Shown here in pieces: positions 10,901 to 23,822 of a stretch of 64,000 bases of DNA (the first letter of the stretch is position 1; the number at the start of each line of letters is the position of its first letter). This stretch comes from Daucus carota subsp. sativus (Eukaryota; Streptophyta; Magnoliopsida; Apiales; Apiaceae). Where the stretch lies: positions 42,557,598 through 42,621,597 of the forward strand of contig NC_030385.2 of the NCBI RefSeq assembly GCF_001625215.2. Direction: 5' to 3'. The position numbers and the translations under genes are program-made. The notes beneath the pieces were generated by a model. That model saw only the letters and a list, made by a program, of their open reading frames with translations, was not told where the DNA came from and made no database searches.

Positions 10901-13472
10901 TAAATAATAAGAAATAAACATAATAAATATTATGTTATCTTTCGTAGTTTCTAAAAGTCGAAACCTAGACCTTTCTCCATATCTGACTCAGGTCGAGCAC
11001 CCCCTGACAGTTTCAAAGGTCCAAAGATCCTTCTTACACTTATTGTATAAAGGATGTCATTTTCCACGTATTCTACTGCACATATTAGTACTGGAATTTG
11101 CTCTAGTGACAGTTCTATTGCTTTGAGTTTTTCTGAATAGAAGTTAATTTATCATACTTGGTTTGAATTATTCTTTTAGAAATTAGATGTAAGACTTATA
11201 CCACGAGTAAAGTAAGTGCACAAAAAAGTAATGTGAAACCTTTTTCACAATTTAATTTATGTAACTTGTTTTAAAGGCTACAATTTTAGCTGATGCAGGT
11301 TACTGTTTTGAAAGGCAATGTAATATTCCTAAGCAATCAATTTTAAAATTTTCTCTCTATTATCGGAGAGGGATTAATTTCATACACATAAGTTTATACG
11401 TTTTCAAGTTTTCACATGTCACCTTTTACAACAATATTATGCTAAGTGCTCGATGGAACTTTCTTGAGTACTCTAAGTGAGCCTGGGTATGCCAATGGTA
11501 TGTTTAGTATACGGACTAGTTATGCTTCTTGTTGATTGGTTTATAATATTGCAGAAAAAGGTTCTAGCGGCTTTAGAAGATGCTGGAATATTCACATCGG
11601 GTGGCTTAATCAAGGACAAGGTAAAAAAGCAATTTGTTTTCTACTTTTGTACAGCAAGGTGGGTATTTCATATAATGGAAAATCTCCCTTAAATTGCCTT
11701 TGAGGTTTACTTCAGCCTTTATACAATTACAAGTAGCCACCATGTACACGTGTACACGTGGACTGGCATGACACATCTGCATATGAAATTTCACATCAAA
11801 TTCCCTTCCATTTGTTTTAGTTGTGGAAGCAGGGGGGTGGGCCCAGCCTACACTTCCATGTTTAGAGTACATAGTAGTAACAGAATTTCTAGTCAAGTAG
11901 CCATTTGGCTTATGGAAAAGCACCCTTTGGGTTCGATCGCTTCATCTTCTTATATATATAGACAATTGGAGATGTAACCCAGATGGTACATCCCTTGCTT
12001 CAAATATAGAGGTTCTGTGTTTGAGACTTTTTTGCATATTAGTTGTTTCTTCAGTTCTCATAATATATTCTCTTACTTAAATACTAGCTTATCTTCTCAG
12101 TTGTGAATTAAGTATTTAATTCCTATCTCTAAATTTCTGCTCGATGTTTCACAATTGTTTTCTATAATTCTCCATGCCTATTTTTGTTTGAAAGTAGATC
12201 TATTATTTATTTGATTATATTTGATTTTTTAAAATAACCTTCGTAGGTTTTTTGACTCTGTAAACAAAAACAAAAATATTACCGACTCCCCCCTCACGAC
12301 AGCTCCTGGTTCCTTCACTGTTTGTGTATGGAAGCATCTAAATGTAACAATTTTCGTGAGCATCCTCTTGGATTACCTCTACCAATCCCCGAAAATGTGT
12401 TTTTAACGTTCTATTTAGTACATTTTTCACCCTTCTGACCATGTAGTAACAATATTTCTTGTTATGATAATACCATATGTAATTGCAAACATTGCAATAT
12501 CAATTCTGCTCCTGTGGTTAAAGCTTATGCATATAGAAGACAATATAGATCAACTAATAATTACTTTCAGATAGGAGAAGCAGACTCATCTGGACTTGGG
12601 AAATTTAAACATAGATTTAGTTATATTTGCTTTAGAACTTGTAATTGAGGCGTAAAAAATCTAGAATAAAGTTATGTTTCCGGGTCATATTCTGAAGTGC
12701 ATCATTATAATGGCTTCTACCGTACAAAAAGCTGCTGGGATTATTTTGAGTTTTATTATAAAACTAAAAAGGTTAAAATGCACCTGCAGGTTCTTTTTTG
12801 TAGCACTGAAACTGGGAGAACATCTTTTGTTCGGCAGCTGGAGCCAGATTGGCACATAGACACAAATCCAGAAATAATTCATCAGTTATCGGTAATATCT
12901 TCTGATCAGATTAGTTTTTACTTTTTAGTGATCTGGTTCTTTATGCATCAGACTGAGTTAATTTAATTATAGCTTTCAACTTTTTTGGTTATAATATTTA
13001 GTGGATAAGAAATGTAAGATGCATAATCCAACAAAAACATAACAAGTGTATATTCTTGCCGAGAAGCCGCCACCTTGAAACAAGTGTGACTGAAAACCCA
13101 ATTAATTAATTTGCTGGAAATTTTGATATTGAAACACTCTTTTCTTCAATCTTTACCTTTAACTTTTAAGCATCTGACAGAGTTCGCAAGTGCTGAGCTT
13201 TCTTTAATTTCATACTGATCTCACACTGGGCATAATCTACTTCTCATAGTGTCATTGAATTCGATTAGTTTCTTTCTAATGGGTTTTAGTGCTGTATTTA
13301 TTTTTACGAGTAAATACATGAGAAAAAGCAGGAGCTGACTCTTGACTTTTCCTTTGAATGGTTACAGAGGTTTATAAGATATCAACTTCAAATTGCGTCA
13401 GTCAAACCGGAACGGTCGGCAGGGAATATTCTTAGCTCTCCATCACTGGAAGAGTTCTTTGGATGTGTTTAA
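7972..13472 (+). CDS. PEX22: PEX22, peroxisomal membrane anchor of PEX4
   Basis: Eight exons, all joined in phase 0: 7972-8064, 9160-9390, 9480-9527, 10068-10124, 10218-10319, 11555-11620, 12790-12891 and 13368-13472. They give 267 residues. PEX22 is a single-pass peroxisomal membrane protein that holds the ubiquitin-conjugating enzyme PEX4 at the membrane for recycling of the import receptor PEX5. A hydrophobic segment, GAIAGLAVAILFTW (residues 37-50), is followed by a basic, Ser/Pro-rich linker. The cytosolic domain starts at PTLGQIVKQ and has the blocks CRLLGVILEE, SSVLEVLLEI, TSGGLIKDK and SFVRQLEPDWHID. It ends EEFFGCV. The order and sequence match plant PEX22 closely, and no exon is damaged. 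Intron 2 is odd: keeping the expected QPVKPTLG needs a GC donor at 9391, while a GT donor at 9385 would delete VK in frame. All introns are non-coding. Confidence 0.93.
9391..9479 (+). other. PEX22: PEX22 intron 2, possible GC-AG intron
   Basis: The exon sequence CCAGTAAAG runs straight into GCAGAT. Splicing AAG|GC keeps the family-typical QPVKPTLG, whereas CCA|GTAAAG removes two residues. Both are in frame and share the acceptor CTGCAG at 9479. Confidence 0.55.
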
Positions 13473-14270
13473 CTTGGAACTTAAAGTAAAACTGGAAATA
13501 GGTTTTCAGTTATCTTAGATTTGTTATTTACTGTGCATCAACCCTTTTCTTTGGTTCGTTATTGTTTGTTGTACTATGCTCTCCCAGTCCTCGAGCAACC
13601 AAAACGAGAGGCCTGTCTTGTATATGTAGCAGACTAGTTTAAATCACAGGACACCGCTCATTTTGGTCTTTGTGCAATATACAGATGTACCATTTGAATT
13701 TTCGGAAGTTTGTACATTTGTTTTCATACTTTTTTGGTTTAAAGATTGCACCATGAAAGTGCTGAGAAACTTATATTTGATCAACAAGTTCTGCTGCTAC
13801 CAAGATTGATCTCAATTTTCTCTGACTATCTTGACGTTTCACGGCAAGTATGACCCCGTTATGAATTCACTTATGATGGCTTGCATCAGAAACAATTAGA
13901 GATTCTTTTAATTCGATGTAACAATGAGTAGAACAATTAGTTTGTGACCGTTTAAACTTGATTATGTACACAGTAAATTACCATAATAATGCCTCAAGTA
14001 AATAAATATGGATATGAATGATGCTCTATAAAAACTAGCTTCTTAACCCGTGCAAAGCACGGGTTGCTTTAAATTATTTTTTTAATATATGTTATATCTT
14101 TTTTTTTTAAATTGAGATTATATATATTATAAAATAATTTAAATTTATTTGTATTTTAAATCATATTATATTGATGTTTAATTGTTTATATATAAACATA
14201 TCCTCACAATAATGATATTTATTAAATTATAAATACAAAAAATGTACACTATTTGAAATTTTATTATATA

Positions 14271-14590
14271 CTCCCTAGTCCCTCCGTCCCGGCCCTGTAT
14301 ACAAATGGTTGGGACACGGAGACCAAGAAATTATGTAAGAAATGATCAAAGTTAGATGAAAAGTGGGTATAGTGGCAGAGCTCATTTATATTTAATAATA
14401 GATTTGAGATAGTGAATGAAATTAGTGGGTGTGATAGTGTTTATATTATTATAAAATGGAGATAGTGGAAGAATGTAGTTGGTGTAATGATATTTTATAT
14501 TATAAAAGTTTACTACTTTTGGAATGTATACAATTGATGAGACCTCCCAAAAATGAAACTGTATACAATTCATTGGGACAGAGAGACTAA
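14271..14590. mobile_element. Stowaway-like MITE (~320 bp)
   Basis: The left end CTCCCTAGTCCCTCCGTCCC and the right end GGGACAGAGAGACTA are inverted (shared core TAGTCYCTCYGTCCC), with TA to the left. CTGTATACAA occurs near both ends in inverted arrangement. The right limit is approximate. Confidence 0.65.
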
Positions 14591-14631
14591 TTAAATTATC
14601 AACCACCTAAAATTACTCATTATTTTTTTTG

Positions 14632-15403
14632 GAGCTATTAACCAAAAAACCCAACCAACTTGTCATTTTTTTGCTAAAAAACCTTTTAACTTTTCTTTTC
14701 ACTAACAACCCCAGTGAACTTTATTCAAATCATATAAAACAATACAAAATAAACCATGGTTAAAATATACCACTCTGACTTGTCTAAATATCTTTCCATA
14801 ATTCACATCTTTTTATACATTTATGCGTTAAATAGTGACTATTCATTAATAATATTAATAATATTAATAGTTATAATATTTTAATTTCATAAACCCATAT
14901 TATATAGAAGGTATAAGGGTTTTCATATCTCTGTCATAAATTAATGGGGTTATATGTTTTACGTAATCAGATGTGTGAAGAGCTCAACAAATGAATGTTA
15001 TTCCTAAGCTCCATTTAATCAAAATTACATAATAAAAAATATAGTGTCCTCCATTTTTATTTTAGTCTATTCCTGTAGTGGGGGGATTATTTGCCAAATT
15101 CAGGCTTGGCTCCGGTTCTTTTGTGGTGAGCAGCTTTGGAGAGGGTGTTTCTCTAATTTTACTTGGCTTGAATAAAAAAATTTATTTATTTATTTATTTT
15201 TAATTTACTATTTGATTAATTGTAATCATGTTGTCGCATAAGATATGTGATGATTATAGTTAGTTCAGGTCGGTTATAAGTAACTCTAATTAATTTTTTT
15301 CAAAGACTTAGTAAAGTTGATTGGGGTTGTTCGTGAAAATAAAAGTTTAAAGGTTTTTTGGTAAAAAAATGACAAGTTGATTGGGTTTTTTGGTTAATAG
15401 CTC
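14632..15403. mobile_element. Long terminal inverted repeat element (Mutator-like MITE?)
   Basis: Arms of roughly 100 bp are inverted copies: GAGCTATTAACCAAAAAACC on the left and GGTTTTTTGGTTAATAGCTC on the right. The match continues inward through ACTTGTCATTTTTTT and ACAACCCC. Long TIRs and an AT-rich core point to a Mutator-like element. Both flanks are T-runs, so the target duplication cannot be judged. There is no transposase. Confidence 0.65.
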
Positions 15404-15817
15404 TTTTTTTTTTTGCTAAGTGCTCGTTATTGTTGTATTAGATATATAATAGAATTTGGCAAAATTCGGTTAAAATCGATGACTAATTAGGAAAAAAATA
15501 GATTAATTGGTTGAAAATTACAAAATTTGTGAGGAAAATTTAAAAATTTAAAAATTATTATATATATTTTTTATTTTTACATATAATAAATAAAATTAAT
15601 TCTGAATAACATATTCATCATTCTGATTAATCGCCGATTTTCTGATTATTTATTAGTTTATTGTTAAATTATGAATATAAATATATTACACATATATGTA
15701 TTGGAATTTTAATTATAAAGTAATTTAATGTATATTAATGATTAGACATTAATGTCTAATAAATACGTTAGTAATAAAAACCAATAATGTCCTTCAAATA
15801 TATAAATATATGTATAA

Positions 15818-16195
15818 GAGCAACTCCAAAGCAACATCTCCCTTACCTATAATGAGCTTACGTGGACAAAAATAGGGGCTTGAGTAAAAATTCTCTACTC
15901 CAACCATCCTCTCCTTACCTATAATTTTTAGGTGAGAGAAAACAAACCCCCATCTTTAGGGGATAGAAAAGCAAGCCCCTATTTCTTCCACATCATCTCC
16001 CTCTATCATTTTCTTTCATTTTTCATTTTGTCTCCCTTTTTTATCTACCCCATCATAGTAGAAGTTCTAATAAAAAGGGATGATTATAGGGAATACTGTT
16101 GGAGTAAAACAAGTTTTTGCTTACCAATATTTTAAATAATTATTAATTTATTATATTTTAAGTGTTCAAAATAGGTAACATCATTGGGGTTGCTC
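15818..16195. mobile_element. Tourist-like (PIF/Harbinger) MITE, 378 bp
   Basis: The left end GAGCAACTCCAAAGCAACAT and the right end GTAACATCATTGGGGTTGCTC are inverted. They are flanked by TAA on both sides (15815-15817 and 16196-16198). GAGCAWCTCCAA-type ends with a 3-bp TWA duplication define Tourist/PIF elements. Confidence 0.85.
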
Positions 16196-16333
16196 TAATG
16201 AGTAAGGGATAAATTCGTCATTTTGAATTAAATTACTCAGGGTTGTTCTATTAGATATATAATAGATAGAGCTGGTAACCGTGAATGAATGTATTGAAAA
16301 TAGAAATGAGATGCTTATATATCTATCTGAGTT

Positions 16334-16741
16334 AAGTTCCATGTAGTCCACATATTTACTGTAGTACCGTAGATCACGTATGTTTTGCAACTATAGAATG
16401 ACATAAAAACATTGCAAAATGTATGAAACTTGTTATTTTATGAAATACATTCTATAAATATCACGAAAAATATTGAAAATCATTTATGTTCGACAAGTAG
16501 AACACATATTCTGTAATATGTAAATATGTTCTGCAAACTTAACATGTTTTGCAGAATAATGTGTTTTTCACTATTTAACTTGTAGAATGTTTAGGATTGT
16601 CAAATTTTTTAACAAAATAATGATGTTTATAGAACATGATTTGCAAAATAACACGGTTTGCAATGTTTTTATGTCATTCTATAGTTGCAGAACATACGTG
16701 GTCTACGGTACCACAGTAAATATGTGGACTAGATAGAACTT
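16334..16741. mobile_element. MITE with ~80-bp inverted arms
   Basis: The left arm begins AAGTTCCATGTAGTCCACAT and the right arm ends ATGTGGACTAGATAGAACTT. The pairing continues inward through TATTTACTG, CGTATGTT, ACTATAGAATGACATAAA and CATTGCAAA. No clear target duplication was found, so the superfamily is open. Confidence 0.75.
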
Positions 16742-17104
16742 TGTTCTATCTTTTTATATATTTTTTTCGATAGGAAGATGCTTGATATTTATTTGTATGC
16801 GGAGGTGATAATTAAAATGGGTAATTAACTGTTTTTCCTTTTTGTTTTTTAATACGATTTTTTTTTGTTCTTTTAATACGAAGAAAGTTGAACGCATCTT
16901 GTCATCTTGTGCATCATCACTTCCGGTTTCGGTAGTTTTGGCCACTGAATTGCAAAGTGTTATTTTGATATAAATTTATGAAAAACTGTGGTAAATGTCA
17001 TTTTCTTTACTTTATTATCGTTCAAAAATAATGAGCAGGGCATCATGATAATTCTTGAACCGTAAGAAATACTAAACTCTCGTCATTTCCTTCCTAAGGT
17101 AGTA

Positions 17105-17337
17105 CTCCCTCCATCCCATTTTAAGTGTCATGTTTTGATTTTAAACGGTCAAATTGACCAATTTTTGATCAAGTATAAAGAACAAATTTGTTATTATTTT
17201 AAAAAACTAAAAATTACATTTTATAGTATATTGTATGTACTTTATAATGACATTATTTTTTTTATTTTTAAATTTATATTATATGTGTTAATCTAAGTCA
17301 AAATTTGATTAGTACACCTAAAATGAGATGGAGGGAG
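17105..17337. mobile_element. Stowaway MITE (233 bp)
   Basis: The ends CTCCCTCCATCCCATTTTA and TAAAATGAGATGGAGGGAG are inverted and bounded by TA (17103-17104 and 17338-17339). It is non-coding. Confidence 0.88.
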
Positions 17338-17367
17338 TAATTTCTTCCCGATTTACTTTCCCTGCAA

Positions 17368-17814
17368 CAATGTTATGAAAAGCGCAAATCGGCTCTGGGC
17401 GGTGAAAGGACCTTCTAGCGCTTAAGCGGTAAAGCGGACGCTTAAGCGGAATCTTAAGCGGGCCAATAAGCGGATTAATAAAATATAAATAAATATTTAA
17501 TTTTAATATTAATATATTCATAAATAATGTTATATTGTGGTAAGAATTTAAATTTTTAATAATATATATTTTTTTAATTTTTTTAATATAATTATAGTTA
17601 TATTATATAAAAAAATATTTTAAAACTGAAAAATTAGCAAGTCAAAATCATTTTGACCGCTTAATCCGCTTAACGACCGCTTAATCCGCTTAATAGTCCG
17701 CTTAATTTTCAAAAACGCTTAAGAACCCGTTTAATACAAAATCGAGGCGTTTTAGGGCCGATTCCGCTTAGGCGGCCGCTTAAGCGGCCGCTTAATACGC
17801 TTTTTAAAACCCTG
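17368..17814. mobile_element. hAT MITE built of GCTTAAGCGG repeats (447 bp)
   Basis: An exact 8-bp target duplication CCCTGCAA flanks it (17360-17367 and 17815-17822). The terminal inverted repeats are CAATGTTATGAAAAGCG and, on the other strand, CAGGGTTTTAAAAAGCG. Both subterminal zones are packed with GCTTAAGCGG or CCGCTTAA copies, while the middle is plain AT-rich DNA. The 8-bp duplication and CAGGG ends indicate hAT. Confidence 0.9.
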
Positions 17815-18469
17815 CCCTGCAATCTCTTTCTCTGTACGCTTACATGATCAGGATCTGGAACACTAGAACCCACCATAACATCATGAAGTTGCATGAACTA
17901 TGAAGTTGCATGAACTATGATATAACAACACTTGTAAGCCGTAGCTGGCTCAACATTATCTTCCAATCTCTTGAGAAGAAAAAAACAGTGATCCGCGGCC
18001 CCTGCGGCCCCTGGAAACTGTATTTTTTTTTAACTTTTCTGTGACGAAACCAAACGAAAGGGTCCCGTATGGTTTGGCCCCTCTTATATAACATACAGTT
18101 TTCTAGTCATTGAATGAATATCCGGCAGTTAATTAAGATTATAATACATTTTTAACAATTCCAACATTTTTTGAACGTTGGACGGACAAAATACCTGTTT
18201 CGGTCGTTTAACTAAAAGAACCGTTGAACGGACAAATAGAAAGACAGAAATTCGGAAACTTTAGTTCATTAAGTATAGAAAGTCCAGCGAGTTCATTCTT
18301 TTCCTGCAACAGCAGCCAACAGTTTGGAGTTTCCTTTATTTAAACATGAGCATAGAAGACAGAGGACCACACTCTAAACTATTACAAACAAAAAAAATTG
18401 AACAATTATGCAACTCAATTATTCACACAAAGGATACACACATCAAGCACCGAATCAAACACCAAAAAT

Positions 18470-19902
<1,433 letters not shown>

Positions 19903-19963
19903 TTTGCTGGTTTGAAGAACTTGTGCAATGTTAAAGTGTTAAAGCTTCAGTTAAGAGTCGCAA

Positions 19964-19970
19964 ATTTATA
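19964..19970 (-). promoter_or_regulatory. TATA box of the peroxidase gene
   Basis: TATAAAT on the minus strand lies about 62 nt upstream of the ATG, implying a leader of roughly 30 nt. Confidence 0.65.
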
Positions 19971-22900
19971 GGCAACTTCTAGTTATTTAATATTTTAAAG
20001 CAGACTAGTGATTGAATGAATTATAATGCTGCGAGATACGTACATGAAAGCGACAAAAGCGAAAGTTTGTGGCCTTGATGAAGGAACATGTGCTGCTTTC
20101 TGGCACTTTAAAATTATAATTTAATATGAAAAAAAGCAATAAAGAAATGATTAGTTAAGGGCTGTTGAAGACTTTTCTTCGAATCTTATTTAGAGATTAT
20201 TGGGTATCGATTAAAAATAGATTGAGGAGGACTTTACAACTGCTACAGAAGGTGGATAAAGATGGAGTGTTGAGGAGTACAGAGCATGGAGAATATGCCA
20301 TTTTTGTTATCAGATTGTCCATTTATGTCCTTACAGAATATTGTCATAATATTGTGACGGACTGTCAAGAATTGGAAATAATAATTAATTCTTTTTCTTA
20401 AGTTGAGAGTCTACGCCTGAATAGAAATCAATAAGACAATAATTTGTCAATTCAAACTAGTTTGATAATTTAATTTTGATTAATTTCAAATGTTAACTAA
20501 ATTAGTTTTTAGAATCAAATTCTTTGAAATACCCTTACATATCATCACATTTTATGGAGAACACGTTTTGGTGCGAGAACACTAAAAATATTGTAGTTTG
20601 CTGCTGCACAATAATATAACAATAAGAACGTAAAATAACTGAAGAAATAATTATTCTCAAATTTAATAATTTTTGCAACCTTATGATTTATTGATTCATA
20701 TATGGATTTTTTTTCACACCTCCTTCAGCTTTTTGTTATTTTTATATTGTGCTTGCTAAGCACATTTGTCTTATTTACATTCTAGGCATCAATATAGGCA
20801 GACATTGATATATAGATAACGACACTTTGTGATGCAGGTGAAACCCATATTGTGCGTCCGTTCCACGTCTCTTAAATATATATTTAATTTAATAAATTTT
20901 GTTAAATGATATCATTAAAAATATCAAGTTTAAATATCTTTTTTTGATAATCAGGAAGAGCACAAAGTTAACATTCTAGTTTTGCGTTAATCAAAAAGTT
21001 ATTATTCATGATTATATCTTTCCTTATTTTTCAAATTCCAAAATAGAATTCAAACTACTTAAAAATTGATCAAAACATTTACAAAGAGATAATAACAAAT
21101 TAACTCTATTGATTATCAGTTGATTGCTCGGGTTATAACAAGAAGATGATATGAATCAGTGGATAATATTTTGTAGTGGACCCTCTACCTGCTCCCCCAG
21201 CCTGCCATGTTCGGAGCCCATTGACAAGAACTAGTCGGTAGTATTTGGTTGGTTTAATCTAGCTTAGATGAAAGTAGTTAAGCTTGTATAAGCTTAAATG
21301 GCATTTGCATGTGTAAATTTCCTAGAAAAATTATATATGTGTTTTTATATATTTATCACGACATTTAGAAAAATATAAAACTACATTTTTTTACTGTTAT
21401 ATTCAACATTGATTTTTTTTTTTTGTATCAGTTTAGATTTCCACCATCAAAATTTTAAACTTATAAATAAAATTGGTTATTGCATATGCTAATAATATAA
21501 AAAAAATTAATCAAACAATGTTAGATATTAAGACTGTACCGCTGAAGTCGGAAATTGAAATCTTCGTCTCGATCACCGGTTATAGTTTATGAGTATTTTA
21601 TTTTATAATTTATTTAACAGGATAAACTCTTTTTTGATTTTAAAAATTTTGTATTTATAATTTTAACACATATTGTACCTATTTATATTACATATATATG
21701 TTTTAACGGGCTCTATTTAGTCATAATATATTTAAACACATTTTTTGGATATTTGTTTTTAAATATATTTATCATGGCCTAATTATTAAATTTTAGATTA
21801 ATGATATAGCAAAAATATTTTAATTTGAATGAAACTATCAATAACTTTGAATCTAATTTTGTTTACATACATACATTTCTATATTAAAATTAAATATTTA
21901 AAAACTAGTTATAATAATAAGAAGATGAAAAGAATAAATATGAAAAATTATTGGTGTATTAAAATATTTAATTTGTTGTGACCATAATTTTTTCAACGTC
22001 AACTATCAAGGATACTATCATAGAATATTGGGGTGGCGGGGCTAGAAACCGAACCTCCTGGCTCTAATACCATTTAGAGAACTCCATCTAAAATCGAATC
22101 TCATGACCTTTTATGGATCTTATATTTATATTTTAACAATTCATTTTTTAAACTTCCTGATCAAATCAAGTTTCCGTCCACTTTTAAAATCCGGCAAGTG
22201 TACGTGACAGAAGTTCAGACGTTTGATTTATTCACTGTCGTAATGGTTCTCTCTTTCACCAATCAAGAAGAAATAATGTAAGTCAAAATTACTTTTAAGC
22301 TTTTTTATGTAACTTGTACACAATAAGTTCAGATATCTTTTTCTGCCTACCTAACTTACTGGACATGAGATGTCTTCCTGAAATGACAGACATTTGTCTT
22401 CCTTTTTAAGAATGCAATTATTAAATCGAATGCTGTAATTATCTGACATTACTGTTCCTAGCTAAATATTGTTACACACATGCATGCATGTCCGGAAATT
22501 AGAACAGCAAATCTGCAATAATTTTTTTTGCGTAGGCCATAGTGGCACCACCTAAAGCTTCTGAGTGAATAAAAGGTAGACGAGGTAGTAATTTATGTAT
22601 ACGCAGACTCGCAGAGTAAATATGTGATTTGCCAGGGGTAAAGATCATTAGTTAGCAACTTAGCATATTTCAAAAGCAGGGAAATAGCTAGAATTAATTA
22701 TCATACAATAATCTATTTAAAGTTTGCCATGCATAGTTGGAAAGGACATGGTGAAACGTTAAGAAGTAGAGCGTCAAATGGCTAGGTCGAAACTACAAGT
22801 AATAAGGAATGAATCAGAACAAAACAGGGACGACTCATAAGTCATAACAGGGTTAAAGAATGTTGGTAAAAAAAATATAATTAAATCACAATTGTAAATT

Positions 22901-23822
22901 GCTCCCCAAAAAAAAATCACAATTGTAAATCAAGTAAATTGCCTTATTGTTTATTCAGTAAACTCTATTGAAAACAAATAACAAATCAACAATGAGCTGT
23001 TTAAGCGCAGAACTGGAAAAGGTAGCGACTCAAAATCTCCGGTATTTAATTACACAAATAATTGGTGATAATGCTCAGCTAATATTACCTGCTTCATCTA
23101 CTATATATATTGGGTCAGTGCCTTTATTGGTATCTTATAATCTGCTCTGGTGTTCTTCGGATATTAACTCCCACGTAATTATCAAGATAAGTTATTTTAA
23201 CAATTTTTCAATTTCAAGCAGGGAACTAGATATGAATGTGATTTTTATATTGTAATTAATTGATAATCAGTGTGGAGCAAAGCCCGTGATGACTTAATAT
23301 AATTGACTATGCCATTTATTTGCATTTTTAATATTTTATTCAATTATATATATAATTTTCTCATTCATTATATTTTTTAAAAATTCCTGGAAAATTTTAA
23401 GATTTTTCTTATCGAGAATCTAACATATTTTTTTATAATGTTCAGGATTTCCGAGTAATTTTCACTTTTTTATTTGTAAAAAGAATGCTATTCGTAATTA
23501 AATATTGACATTTTATTTTTGATATTGGCTATCATTTTAATATTATTTAGTTGTGTATGTTAATTTATACCTACGTATCAGATGTATGACATTTTAAAAA
23601 AAAAAATAAAATCTTTCCATCGTATTAACATAATTAATTTGTTGTTCTTAGTTTGATTCATCAAAAAATAAATATTATTTATTAAAGAAAATTATATATA
23701 TCTAATTAATTTTAGTTACATATAGTATATTTTTAAATGCTTTTATAATAAAAATTAAAAGGGGTAGTAGCTTTGATAAATTTCCTAAATTTTATATAAA
23801 CAATGACACCAAAGTTCAAAAT
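19971..23822. other. Peroxidase promoter and AT-rich intergenic sequence
   Basis: The first kilobase is presumably the peroxidase promoter. The remainder is AT-rich. Open frames at about 20165-20401 and 22968-23255 match no family and have no gene context. A possible retrotransposon remnant near 22050 is listed separately. Nothing else is recognised. Confidence 0.5.
22030..22110 (-). mobile_element. Possible retroelement remnant with primer-binding-like site
   Basis: On the minus strand ATGGTATTAGAGCCAGGAGG (about 22055-22075) resembles TGGTATCAGAGC, the initiator-Met tRNA primer-binding site of plant retroelements, with one change in the core. No LTR pair is seen, so this is only a remnant. 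Confidence 0.3.

Larger units (their letters stand above)
14035..16266 (-). mobile_element. Candidate Helitron, minus orientation
   Basis: On the minus strand the 3' terminus reads hairpin AACCCGTGC-TTT-GCACGGGTT (14045-14065), a short spacer, CTAG, then a host T. This is a textbook Helitron end. A possible 5' end is TCTATTATATATCTAATAG, rightmost at 16266 and followed by host T on the plus strand (GA|T). The same sequence recurs at about 15435-15452, so the true 5' end may be either. Other MITEs lie inside. There is no helicase frame. Confidence 0.45.
13473..18469. other. Intergenic region between PEX22 and the peroxidase
   Basis: The left 300 bases probably hold the PEX22 3' UTR. The remainder is mostly transposon-derived (Helitron, Stowaway, long-TIR elements, Tourist, hAT), listed separately. 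No reading frame here looks like a real gene. 17815-18469 is unique-looking sequence with a 17-bp tandem duplication at about 17884-17917, and is presumably the peroxidase 3' flank. Confidence 0.6.

Noticed and set aside
11740..11770. Palindromic ACGTGTACACGT (G-box-like) in PEX22
   Set aside because: It lies deep inside intron 6, far from any promoter, so no regulatory role is claimed.
20165..20401. 78-residue frame upstream of the peroxidase
   Set aside because: Slightly gene-like codons, but no start context or recognisable motif. At most it is a transposon fragment.
22968..23255. 95-residue frame in AT-rich intergenic DNA
   Set aside because: No promoter, domain or paralogue is visible. 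The length is within chance for this region.
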